DNA of 64,000 nucleotides from NCBI GenBank assembly GCA_903952205.1, contig CAJBEZ010000108.1:1-64000 (forward strand). Direction: 5' to 3'. A program made the translations under genes and the position numbers. Origin of the DNA: an uncultured Desulfomonile sp. Its GTDB lineage: Bacteria; Desulfobacterota; Desulfomonilia; Desulfomonilales; Desulfomonilaceae. Positions 26,114-35,197 of this stretch are shown one piece after another. The notes beneath the pieces were generated by a model. It saw nothing but the letters and a program-made list of their open reading frames with translations. It made no database searches and was not told the origin of the DNA. Each line of letters starts with the position of its first letter. Positions within the stretch are counted from its first letter, which is position 1.

Positions 26114-29100
26114 TCATGAACCGTTGTGACCAAGGGTTATCGGAGTAAAAAAGCTTTCTGGACCGGGGCTTATATGATTATTCCTGATTTGTGGGACCCG
26201 GCGTTTCCTGATATCTACAAAATCCGCCTCACTGGGACGAAAATCCCTAAGCCCCCTACCATCGCCAAAGAAATAAGACAGGGATATGTAGCCTGACACG
26301 TCCATCTTGTCAAAATCAAAATCTGTCTTACAGAGCAATTGTAACCTTCTTTGAGATATCATCCACCTGTCGCAGGCCAGTTCTACGGCAAGGATGTGAC
26401 GATCACTCGACTTGGTTCGATTGGCGCCGGCAAAGTAAAAGGAGTATTTGTAAACTACGTCCATTTGAAACCGGCCAAGCAGTTGTTTCCAGCCTGCATC
26501 GACCTTTACGTTGTCATAGTTGATAGGACTCAGATTTTGATTTGTCTGCGCGGAGATTCTGGAAAACCATATTGTGTCAAGCCATGGCTTATATTCAAAA
26601 TATTCGCCAAATTTTAGACCAGCTTTGTGCTCAGCCTTGTATTTGGTAAATACATCGTCGTCCACCCACCAGGATGGGAACTGAGTATTGGTTTCCATGC
26701 TTAGAACTCTTCCAAAAACCGAAATTGAGGGCAGGTGAAAGAATTTGGGGGTAATTTCACAGACCTGAGTTACGCTGCCTTCTAGAGTTCCGCAGTATTC
26801 TGCGCTACCTCCGCCAAAGAAACCAAAAGTCTCAGCTCCGGGTTTCTGTATATATAGGCTGGTGGCCAGTCCCACATTCCACGGAAAATTCGTGGGATAA
26901 TAGACAGCGTCTCCAAGAAAACCGATGGTCGGGCCACCGGTTTCCCGAACTCGGGATAGAAAAGTCCCCTTGCAATAACCCGGAAGATATTGTTCGAAAT
27001 ATCGATATGTCGCTGCCACCTCGACGAATTTTGCCTCATCAGGTTTCGAACTTGGAGACGCCTGAGGCGAATTGCTCACCTGAATTGGTTCGTCGACATC
27101 CCTGGGTTTACGATAGGTCCCGCTCAGTGACCAGGTTCCATCCTGCTGTTTGCCAAGCCGATATTCATCGTCGAGGACTACCAGGCGGGGTTCCGCCGCT
27201 GATCCTACCGAAAAAACCGGGCCGGGAACCGCCGCAAAATAAAATTCAATTGGACGTGGAATGGTAAGGTCCTGTTCTGCGGGCGCAATTATTTTCCGTT
27301 GAATTCTAAAAAGAGCCTCCTTCTCACCCTTTCCCGGAGTGAGATTCAATTCGTGCCATCCATGTTCGAAGAACCTGTAGGAAACTACCTGATCTCCATC
27401 CCTCAATTCATCTATTCTAACCCAGGATGGACCCTCTATTTCCGCCCTGACCGGTCTTTGATGCGTGGCAACGTAATAAAGCCGTTCATCCGGTTTCGTC
27501 ATTACTAAATCCAGACATCTCCCGTCGGAAGTTTTTTCACAAAAGTTCACTTTCAGGAATTGGTTCGCATATTTTGTTCTTATCCACACAGATACTCTGT
27601 GTCGTCCGGTGGGTACAGCCAGACGTAGCGCACTTGAAGGATTTTGCCCCGAAAGTGTGAATTCATGAGGTTTTTCATCGTCGAGTTGACAGGTCAGTTT
27701 CATGGCCGCTGGTGGAAGAAATCGCAAGTCCATGAGTGAGAGTTTGATCTCAAGATCGGATGGTTTAAGATTTTCCATTACGAGGATGGTTTTGTCTCGA
27801 CCGGCGACAACACGCTCTCCTGGAGCGACCGGTTCAATAAGAGCTTTTCTAACCCTCAAAGAATCGCCTTCGGGTTCCCATCCTGTCAACCTGACAAATT
27901 TAAGGCCTGCTGTGGCCTGAATAAGACTCAAAGACTCCCAGGCGGTTTTATCGGACAGTCTGGGTAGCAGGCTGCGAATTTCGGGGACGGCTGGATGGCC
28001 CTCGCAAAGCCTCTGCGCTCTAGCCTCAGCTTCGGAGAGTCTAGCTGGCTGGGTCTCACCCCAGTATACCAGCAAATCCATTGCATCCATGACACCCTTG
28101 GAATCATTTTCATCCAACTGTCGTAAAGCCGAAAGAATGTCTCCTCTGCCAAGATCAAGCGCTCGGCGGCGCCCGCCTGGATTCGGATCTCTGATTCTAC
28201 CACGTACAAGGCTTCTCATGCCGGCTAGCAATTTCCAGTGAGAGTTGTCCAAGGCTGGAAGTTCGCGAGGCCTCCATGTCGATCGGATCACCATCTTGTC
28301 GCAGATATAAATCGGACGGGACTCATTTGGAAAAGGTAAAATCGTCAAACAGGTCCTTCCCAAACAGGAAATTCGATCGGTAAACCCCGTTGGTTCCGGT
28401 CTCACAGGACCTCTTAGAGCAGCGTCAACTGTGTCCGGTGTGAGCTGAGGCAAAAGCCCCAGGCTCATTTCAGGGCGCTGTGATTCAAGATTTACGATTA
28501 TGGGGATATCTCCACCATGGACCTCTATATCATGAGGACCTGGACCTAGAGTCAAAATCTTCTGTATCAACTGTCCAGTTTGATGTCTGGAGTCACCGAC
28601 TATGGTCAGTCCTTCGCTTGGCGTGTTGTTGTTAATAGGAGCTATGTATTTCTCATCTCCAGTTTTGATTTGCACCCAACCATTAAGGGGCTGAGTGGAT
28701 CGCTTTACGTGCAAGGGCCTGGCCGTTATTCTAACAGCGACAGGGCCGTATATATTGGCTCTCACTGGCCGCGATGAGCCGGCTTTGAAGCCCCGGAAAT
28801 AGAGGTCCCTTGGAATGCTGTAAAGCGTGACGCCCCCACTATAATCGCTAATGGCGTCAGGTTCTTCAGCCCACCTGTGAGGACCCGGATGATTTGCCTG
28901 CCATATCTCCCATTCTGTGACTGCCTTGACCCGATCATTAATTGAGCAGGATTTCAATTGATCCTGGATTGTCAGGCCGGACCTGATGGTGTCGGCGTAT
29001 CTTTTTCCCAATTCACCAGAATTCCCTAATAATTTGAGAGTCGCTACGTAGGCGCCGCCTTCTACACTCTTGAATGCCGACCAATAATTGCGTTCAGCCT

Positions 29101-31729
29101 GATCGCCCAACTGGGGAATGAGGTCACTGTAAACGTGAAACCAGCCAACATATCTACTTGCCCTAAGTAAATCCCTAACGGGTCTTTCGGGCCTTGGCAG
29201 GGCCATGCCAGCCATTAGAGCCATCTCGTAATGGCCTGCCAGGATGAGTGTGGAACAAAGGTCCCGGATTGTCTGAGGCTCCGGACGCATCAGAACTTCC
29301 GTAGCATACAGGGAAAGGAGATTCTGAGGATCATCGGTTTGATCAAAATTCGCCTTATACATCTTCAGAAGTTGGTTGAAAGCTGCTTTAGAGAGTTCAG
29401 CGTCTTTATGTCCGTCGGGCTGAATATAAAGATAGCGGAGAAACATCTCGGCAAGAAACATTTCCCCTAGATTCCGCAGGGACTTGGTCATCATTAGAGC
29501 GGCTTCAGATTTCTTTGATCCAGTAGTCCTGTGGTAAATTTCTCCCCATTCCTCAAGTGATATCAGCCACTGTCCCCCTTTCTCGGCCCTCTGGGCCTTA
29601 CTTGTCAAGTCACTTAACTGGGTGGCGCTCAGTCGATCTTGTCGTCCCCCCGATCCTGGCAAATTCTTGATGGATTCTTTCACTGGCCCCTCAAATGTTG
29701 TCTTATTGGATTTCAAAAGGTATACAAGGGGTAACCAGAAGCTTTTCAAGTCCTTCTTGGCCAAGGCGAAGAGATTGAGGAACCCGTGCCCCAACTCGTT
29801 TTGGTTCGATAACGACACTGTAGGAGAAGTAAGGGCCCTGACAAATTCTCTAAAACAAGCGCCATCGCCACCGAGAAGATTTTCGGCCTCTATGTAGTCC
29901 CTCTCCGACATCCTGAAGGGGTTTGACTCTCTATACTGAAGCGACAGCCTTATTGGACAGGAGCTTGGTCCGTAGGCCCACGCGAAAACCTCTGAAACGT
30001 TTGGCGGCAGATTCAATTCGAAAGTGGCGGTTTCCTTTAGTGGGGCTGGATTGTGGCGTAAACTGAATGGTCCGCCAAGAGTGGTTGCGTCCTGCCCGGG
30101 TCTGTTGATCCGTAATAGCTCCAGTCCGGCTTCGCCTTGAGAAATCTTGTAAGTGGAAATGGGCGCTTCAGATCCTGGAACGAGTGCAAACGCTATTGTG
30201 TCCCCTCCAACCATTTTAATTACCAAATTCTGTACACTGTGACTTTTTTCTACGGCGACCCTGAGTCGAGTCGGAGCGAATCTCTTTGGTATCCAGTAAT
30301 GGAGGGGGCCACCCGGCCGCCCAGATCCTACGGGCTCACCGGGTGAAGTCAAATTTGAGACCGGAAGAGTAACAAAAAAGCCTGACGCCAGTCTGTCCAA
30401 GTAGGAATTCATGTGCCGCGCAGCGACAACTAGGTCAGGTTCATCAAATCGCTTGAGATTGCGATCTACGAACCAGCCGAACTGCTGCCTGTCACTCGAG
30501 ATTTTATTTGAAGGAATAAGACTTCGGAAACCGGTATTGAAACCTTGAAACTCCTGGGCCTTGTTTCTTACCTCAGGGGCGTCGGGCCTCTGGCGACCTG
30601 AAGATTCGAGGATCGATGTTCCTACAAGAGCCCCCTCTCTTCTGCTGTTATCGAGCCTGAGGCGGTCTGCGACCTTTTCCAGCTCAGGGGCTGCGCCTTG
30701 TGGGGTTGCGACGATAACCTCCATGTCTCTGTCGTCCAATCCCCACGACGGGATTCTCGATATTACAGGATTGATGAAGCCTCTGACTTCACCGGCCGTG
30801 ATCTTGGGCTGATTGAGAGTTGGAAAAAGGTAATCCGGATTTGACTGCAAGAGAGTTCTAGCGATAACATCGGCAGTAGGCGTTAGGGTGAGACGATGAC
30901 TTCCACATGGTATTTCAACGAATCCTCGCCTAAGCCGACCTAGGACCTGTGAACATCCCTTGACATATAGCGTTTTGGTGTTTTCCGGGGCGGTTTCCGC
31001 GTCCAATATCGACAGTTCCACTCCATCAAGCCGGCATTGAAATCGATAATTCTGTAACAGCGTGTCCTCTGTAGGACATACGATCCTACTTTCAACCGCC
31101 AGACGGCAAGGACCCTTTACGTCCACATCCACAGGACAATTGGCGGTTAATCGAAAGAATTTCTCGGAGCCGCATTTGTCGCTACGTTTCAGTTTGATCG
31201 GACATCCAGGCAGACACAACTGGCGCCTGTATGGGGCAATTTCGTCAAGGGTGTCTCTCCTTGAAACAAATATCGCCACAGTTAATCCACAGATTGAAGC
31301 CATCGGTAACGATACCCTGCACATCAGAGGATCAGGCCCATTTGGAGCCAGAAGAAGAGATCTGCCGTCAGTGGTAGCCTGTAGACCGAGATACGCTTGC
31401 AATCCAGTTCCCTGAGATGCGGACACTTCAACAGAACCCGGAGGCAGCGCTCCATCAGGGTTCATAATCCGTAATATTTCGTACGCCGGGAGCATAACGT
31501 TTACGCATGAACCGGGCTTGAGCGTGATTGTGCTCATGCGGTGCTTAACACTGTAGGAAGGCGCCATGCCGGACACCCATAATGGGGACTTGTCCACGTT
31601 ATCCCAACGAAGGGGCAATTCGTACTGCTGAAGAAGTCTAAGCTGAGCGTCATCGAGTTCTGACGAACTCGTTCCAGGCATTCCGATGATCAGCAGTGTC
31701 AGGCATACAAATGAAAATGCGCTTTTCAT
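26114..31729 (-). CDS. Giant periplasmic/outer-membrane protein with C-terminal beta-barrel, candidate polymer exporter
   Basis: A 1,871-residue protein with a signal peptide (SAFSFVCLTLLIIGMPGTSS). The N-terminal half holds beta-rich domains, one with about ten cysteines. A related motif recurs at least three times: FFRLTANCPVDVDVKGP, the segment with PVRANIYGPVAVRI, and LYYVATHQRPVRAEIEGP. Residues about 690-960 are TPR-like helices. The last 330 or so residues alternate like a transmembrane barrel (VGLATSLYIQK, VSGYISLSYFFGDG). Helical scaffold plus C-terminal porin recalls the exporters PgaA and BcsC, which carry polysaccharides through the outer membrane, but I see no detailed sequence match. 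The ATG overlaps the upstream stop (ATGA). In this operon it is the best candidate for the export pore. Confidence 0.65.
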   Translation of the reverse strand: MKSAFSFVCLTLLIIGMPGTSSSELDDAQLRLLQQYELPLRWDNVDKSPLWVSGMAPSYSVKHRMSTITLKPGSCVNVMLPAYEILRIMNPDGALPPGSVEVSASQGTGLQAYLGLQATTDGRSLLLAPNGPDPLMCRVSLPMASICGLTVAIFVSRRDTLDEIAPYRRQLCLPGCPIKLKRSDKCGSEKFFRLTANCPVDVDVKGPCRLAVESRIVCPTEDTLLQNYRFQCRLDGVELSILDAETAPENTKTLYVKGCSQVLGRLRRGFVEIPCGSHRLTLTPTADVIARTLLQSNPDYLFPTLNQPKITAGEVRGFINPVISRIPSWGLDDRDMEVIVATPQGAAPELEKVADRLRLDNSRREGALVGTSILESSGRQRPDAPEVRNKAQEFQGFNTGFRSLIPSNKISSDRQQFGWFVDRNLKRFDEPDLVVAARHMNSYLDRLASGFFVTLPVSNLTSPGEPVGSGRPGGPLHYWIPKRFAPTRLRVAVEKSHSVQNLVIKMVGGDTIAFALVPGSEAPISTYKISQGEAGLELLRINRPGQDATTLGGPFSLRHNPAPLKETATFELNLPPNVSEVFAWAYGPSSCPIRLSLQYRESNPFRMSERDYIEAENLLGGDGACFREFVRALTSPTVSLSNQNELGHGFLNLFALAKKDLKSFWLPLVYLLKSNKTTFEGPVKESIKNLPGSGGRQDRLSATQLSDLTSKAQRAEKGGQWLISLEEWGEIYHRTTGSKKSEAALMMTKSLRNLGEMFLAEMFLRYLYIQPDGHKDAELSKAAFNQLLKMYKANFDQTDDPQNLLSLYATEVLMRPEPQTIRDLCSTLILAGHYEMALMAGMALPRPERPVRDLLRASRYVGWFHVYSDLIPQLGDQAERNYWSAFKSVEGGAYVATLKLLGNSGELGKRYADTIRSGLTIQDQLKSCSINDRVKAVTEWEIWQANHPGPHRWAEEPDAISDYSGGVTLYSIPRDLYFRGFKAGSSRPVRANIYGPVAVRITARPLHVKRSTQPLNGWVQIKTGDEKYIAPINNNTPSEGLTIVGDSRHQTGQLIQKILTLGPGPHDIEVHGGDIPIIVNLESQRPEMSLGLLPQLTPDTVDAALRGPVRPEPTGFTDRISCLGRTCLTILPFPNESRPIYICDKMVIRSTWRPRELPALDNSHWKLLAGMRSLVRGRIRDPNPGGRRRALDLGRGDILSALRQLDENDSKGVMDAMDLLVYWGETQPARLSEAEARAQRLCEGHPAVPEIRSLLPRLSDKTAWESLSLIQATAGLKFVRLTGWEPEGDSLRVRKALIEPVAPGERVVAGRDKTILVMENLKPSDLEIKLSLMDLRFLPPAAMKLTCQLDDEKPHEFTLSGQNPSSALRLAVPTGRHRVSVWIRTKYANQFLKVNFCEKTSDGRCLDLVMTKPDERLYYVATHQRPVRAEIEGPSWVRIDELRDGDQVVSYRFFEHGWHELNLTPGKGEKEALFRIQRKIIAPAEQDLTIPRPIEFYFAAVPGPVFSVGSAAEPRLVVLDDEYRLGKQQDGTWSLSGTYRKPRDVDEPIQVSNSPQASPSSKPDEAKFVEVAATYRYFEQYLPGYCKGTFLSRVRETGGPTIGFLGDAVYYPTNFPWNVGLATSLYIQKPGAETFGFFGGGSAEYCGTLEGSVTQVCEITPKFFHLPSISVFGRVLSMETNTQFPSWWVDDDVFTKYKAEHKAGLKFGEYFEYKPWLDTIWFSRISAQTNQNLSPINYDNVKVDAGWKQLLGRFQMDVVYKYSFYFAGANRTKSSDRHILAVELACDRWMISQRRLQLLCKTDFDFDKMDVSGYISLSYFFGDGRGLRDFRPSEADFVDIRKRRVPQIRNNHISPGPESFFTPITLGHNGS

Positions 31730-32631
31730 CGGAGTGTTCCGTCCAGACATTTCATGAAAATTTTGCGCAGATTCTGGTTGACCTTGAACTGCTGACGGAG
31801 TTCATGGCTGATCTCAATGTGAACGAATGTTTTCCTTCCTATATTCCTAAGCAGTTGTCCGCTAATGTTCTCAGTGGCGCCCAGTTCGTTGATGTCAACA
31901 GGATAAACTCTAACTTTTCCAAAGTGGCCATCGGTTAGGCATTTCCGAAGTTCAAGCAACTCCGAGCGAGGTTTGTCGTCCCCTGCGCTTATAATTATAT
32001 CCGCAGATTCCCCCGCCTGCGATCTACGCTTACCGGTCTGAAATCCGTGTATCTGGATTTGATATGCGTCTGGTAGAGTTTCCGCCAAGGCCTTAGTGAA
32101 AGCGGTCAAGTAAGTCCTGGGCAATCTGGCCAAGTCGCAAGTCATGTTTGTCGGTTCGCCTTTTGGATATCTCCTGGCCGTATTCCATGCGGCGGCTGGG
32201 AATTTGCCTTCCAGAAACATGTTGAGACCGATTTTTCCTGTCGCCTCGTCGGTGAATCTGTGAGGCATGATGAGACATCTCTTTTTTTCAGTTATGTCTC
32301 TAAAGAGATAGAAACCTCTTCCCCGTTTTTCATTTTTCTTTTCCATCAGGACAAGAAAGTTGGAATCATCGCTGTGAGCGTGTATCAGGTTGAAACCCAA
32401 GGCTGACCAAGCTGACACAATCTCGGTTCCTGTTTCGCCCCTGAGAGTCCTGGCGAAAAGCTCCTGCGCCTTTTCGAATTCACCTTCCTTAAGTTCAGCG
32501 CAGTCTCCTCCCGCCGACATGTTGTATAGGGACTCAACTTCGGGCCTTTCCGGTATTTTCATATCTGAGCCTAGCGCTATAGTGTTCAGGAACAATGCTG
32601 CCACAAGGCTAAAAAACAGGGTTAACGTCAT
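31726..32631 (-). CDS. Secreted hydrolase-like protein related to the PgsC-tail repeats
   Basis: The 301-residue protein has a signal peptide (TLTLFFSLVAALFLNTIALG). Candidate metal/catalytic residues lie in three blocks: MPHRFTDEATG (H124, D128/E129), IQIHGFQTGKR (H195) and FVHIEISHELR (H271, E273, H276). Their order recalls zinc carboxypeptidase-type folds, including phage poly-gamma-glutamate hydrolases, but I cannot assign a family with certainty. The same blocks occur twice, with the histidines replaced, in the PgsC-like protein of this operon. It overlaps the lipoprotein gene by 23 bases and its stop overlaps the barrel gene's ATG. A role in trimming or releasing the polymer is the simplest inference. 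Confidence 0.55.
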   Translation of the reverse strand: MTLTLFFSLVAALFLNTIALGSDMKIPERPEVESLYNMSAGGDCAELKEGEFEKAQELFARTLRGETGTEIVSAWSALGFNLIHAHSDDSNFLVLMEKKNEKRGRGFYLFRDITEKKRCLIMPHRFTDEATGKIGLNMFLEGKFPAAAWNTARRYPKGEPTNMTCDLARLPRTYLTAFTKALAETLPDAYQIQIHGFQTGKRRSQAGESADIIISAGDDKPRSELLELRKCLTDGHFGKVRVYPVDINELGATENISGQLLRNIGRKTFVHIEISHELRQQFKVNQNLRKIFMKCLDGTLR

Positions 32632-35197
32632 CGAGGATCACCTCTTCACGAAATTCTCTTTGCTCGAAAGTTCCCGGAAGAACGCGGGTCAATTCAAGAT
32701 AATTGGCCAATCCATCCTCAAGCTCCACTCGAATGTGATAGCTACCTGGGGGAATGTCTCCGTGGACTGGGAAGAACATTCTCTGCCCAGCTTCGAGATC
32801 ACCTTCCGGGTCGTTTATTATCGGACATGGACCCTCTGAGGAGGGAATCACGTTAAAGCGTCTGTCCAAAATAGTGAGCCCATCTAATGGGCCTTCTGAT
32901 TCGTTTGGCGGAGCGCACAGACGGACTCTAATTGTGGAGCGCTCTTTCCGGCCATACGGCGCATACAGCGTCAAAGAGAGTATTTCGTCCTCTGCCGAGC
33001 GTTTGAGATATTCGACATCCATTTTCCCATCCGAAAATAGGTTTGCGAAACGCACCTGGTTGTTAACCTCAGAGGACTCAAGGTGATTCATAAAAAAGGA
33101 AATGTCTTTTTCCGTAGAATCTATTGTCAGATGGTGTATGCCCGAATACATCGGAGGCAATCGGAACATCCCTCTTCGCCCCATTAGTTTCGCATCCAAG
33201 AACGGCGAACCATCAGCGGAAACATTAAATCTGAACGGCTCCAGATCATCTTTCCTCAGGAAAATGATCGTAGGCGTAACAACATTCAGCCCAACGTCCG
33301 AGCGCAAATTGATCTCGACTTCCCTTCCTACCGGAATCTTGGAAAATCCTGAAACCAGGGATTGCTCCCTTTTATAGGGCAAAGTTTTATCCTGAGGTGC
33401 AAGGAGGTACTGACCACTCCACGCCCCTGTCGGTCGAAATTGCTCCCACCAAAATCGGCCGGCAAGGATATCCGGATCATCCTCTGGAGGCCGCAACTGT
33501 ATTTTTGTCAAAACTGAACGCTGCTCTTTAATCAGGCTTTCATAATTCAATGGGCGGACCAGAAACCAGTCGGGTTCTCTGGCATTCAAAAGGACACTTT
33601 CCTCAAAATAGTCTTGCGGAACATTTGTCTCTTTCGTTAGATCAGCCGGTCGTGTGTATGCGTTTGCGACAAGAGGATTTTCGGACGACAACTTTATGTA
33701 AGGGCTATCAGACGGCAATCTGAAATAGAACGATTGTGGATCAGACACGACGGCCTGGTAATCCCCTATCAAACCTAAATCGTAGGACGAGGGAATCGAG
33801 GGGAAATCGAGTTTCCCTTCTCTTACAGTTTCCCCTTTCAAGCCTAGCAGAGCGTATTTTACCGTGTGATTCATTGCGAGCGCCGCTTCAAATAGAGACC
33901 TGAAATCTATTCTCAGGGGTGTTTTGGCCCCATCTGAATGGGCAACTTTGAAGACAACGCTCTTGTCATTTTCTATCCTGAAAGTCCTGACGTAAAGCTG
34001 CTCAGGAATGGCTGGTTGAGCGCCTTTTGGGGAAACCCACGAGGGTTTCACCACGAGAGGGGTTTCAGACAGGAATTCAAGGATACCTCCCTTGAAAGAC
34101 CCCTCCCATGTCATAGGTACGCCATCCCAGGGAATGCTCACACTGCTTCGTTCAGTTATATCCAGGCCATACCAATTGATTTTTATAGTTGCGTCTTTAC
34201 TAACAACAGACGGACCGACATGAGAGAATTCGAACTTTACATTCCGGCCATCTTCCGGTACGGGTAGCGTTCCTCTCAGGCTTGCGTTAACTAAAATACC
34301 CTCAGGTATGATTGGATCTTCAACCGGAGCCCCCTCGATATCCCTGATTACATAAATTTTCCGGGCTAAGAAGTCATGTCCTTCTATCCCTTCCGGACTG
34401 ATAGGAGCCCAGAGTTGACGAAGGAGGTTCTGTCTTTCAATTTCTGTCAAAAGTTCCGATGGATAAACGTTTCCCTGAGACAAAATGTCTTTCTGTCTCT
34501 TGGTGATACGCATCCATGAAAAATCCAGCCTTCGTTCGGATGTAGGTTCCTGATTGTAAGTCCTGAGAAGAACGCTGGATATTTCAGGATCTGAAGCAGC
34601 AAGACGAAACCGCAGTATTACCGGTTTCCCCGTAAGGGATAGTTCCTTGGTGTTTATGACTAATACCCGCCCATCCGCCGGCATATCAGAGGAGTCCAGA
34701 TAAAATGCCGCTGTATAGGGTTGCTCCATGTCCTCGGTTGCAAAACGGGTTAACCCTGTCTCGTAGTTATACTGACCGGACTTAACAATCCTGCTTGTGT
34801 CCTTGTCCACGATCTGCCAGTCAATTGCGTATCGCCATTTGGCGCCTGGATCGTTTCCGCTTCCGACGACAAGATTAGCGTTGGTGACTATCTTTATGGT
34901 GTCCGCAGCCACCGGAACCAGGAATGTGATCCACTTGTCCATATTCAGTTCGTATCCCCAACTGATCTGTGAAAAGGGAACCAGGGACTGTAATGGCGAA
35001 GAAAGACCACTCGAGCCGCGAACAAAGTTGAAAAGGAAATTCCCGAGGGTCTTCGACGAGTTAACGATTTTGGATCCGCCTTGCTCTTTTGAATTTGGGC
35101 CCGGCCCCACCTTTAGGTCGCAGCCCGTAAGCAAATGAACAAAAATGGCCATAGCAGCCAATAGCAAAGATCTTGAAAGTGATTTTTTCATTTTCAT
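32609..35197 (-). CDS. Large beta-rich lipoprotein, probably inner-membrane anchored
   Basis: From the ATG ending at 35197 the product has 862 residues. The signal SLLLAAMAIFVHLLTGCD ends in lipobox LLTGC with Cys26 followed by Asp. In E. coli, Asp at +2 keeps a lipoprotein in the inner membrane. The rest looks beta-rich (many short alternating stretches such as GKPVILRFRLAA and REVEINLRSDVGLN) and no known domain is recognised. The ATG overlaps the PgsC-like stop (ATGA), with AAGG six bases upstream; a longer frame would run 43 codons into that gene. Position and predicted anchoring suggest a periplasmic adaptor between the synthase and the exporter. Confidence 0.7.
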   Translation of the reverse strand: MKMKKSLSRSLLLAAMAIFVHLLTGCDLKVGPGPNSKEQGGSKIVNSSKTLGNFLFNFVRGSSGLSSPLQSLVPFSQISWGYELNMDKWITFLVPVAADTIKIVTNANLVVGSGNDPGAKWRYAIDWQIVDKDTSRIVKSGQYNYETGLTRFATEDMEQPYTAAFYLDSSDMPADGRVLVINTKELSLTGKPVILRFRLAASDPEISSVLLRTYNQEPTSERRLDFSWMRITKRQKDILSQGNVYPSELLTEIERQNLLRQLWAPISPEGIEGHDFLARKIYVIRDIEGAPVEDPIIPEGILVNASLRGTLPVPEDGRNVKFEFSHVGPSVVSKDATIKINWYGLDITERSSVSIPWDGVPMTWEGSFKGGILEFLSETPLVVKPSWVSPKGAQPAIPEQLYVRTFRIENDKSVVFKVAHSDGAKTPLRIDFRSLFEAALAMNHTVKYALLGLKGETVREGKLDFPSIPSSYDLGLIGDYQAVVSDPQSFYFRLPSDSPYIKLSSENPLVANAYTRPADLTKETNVPQDYFEESVLLNAREPDWFLVRPLNYESLIKEQRSVLTKIQLRPPEDDPDILAGRFWWEQFRPTGAWSGQYLLAPQDKTLPYKREQSLVSGFSKIPVGREVEINLRSDVGLNVVTPTIIFLRKDDLEPFRFNVSADGSPFLDAKLMGRRGMFRLPPMYSGIHHLTIDSTEKDISFFMNHLESSEVNNQVRFANLFSDGKMDVEYLKRSAEDEILSLTLYAPYGRKERSTIRVRLCAPPNESEGPLDGLTILDRRFNVIPSSEGPCPIINDPEGDLEAGQRMFFPVHGDIPPGSYHIRVELEDGLANYLELTRVLPGTFEQREFREEVILDDVNPVF

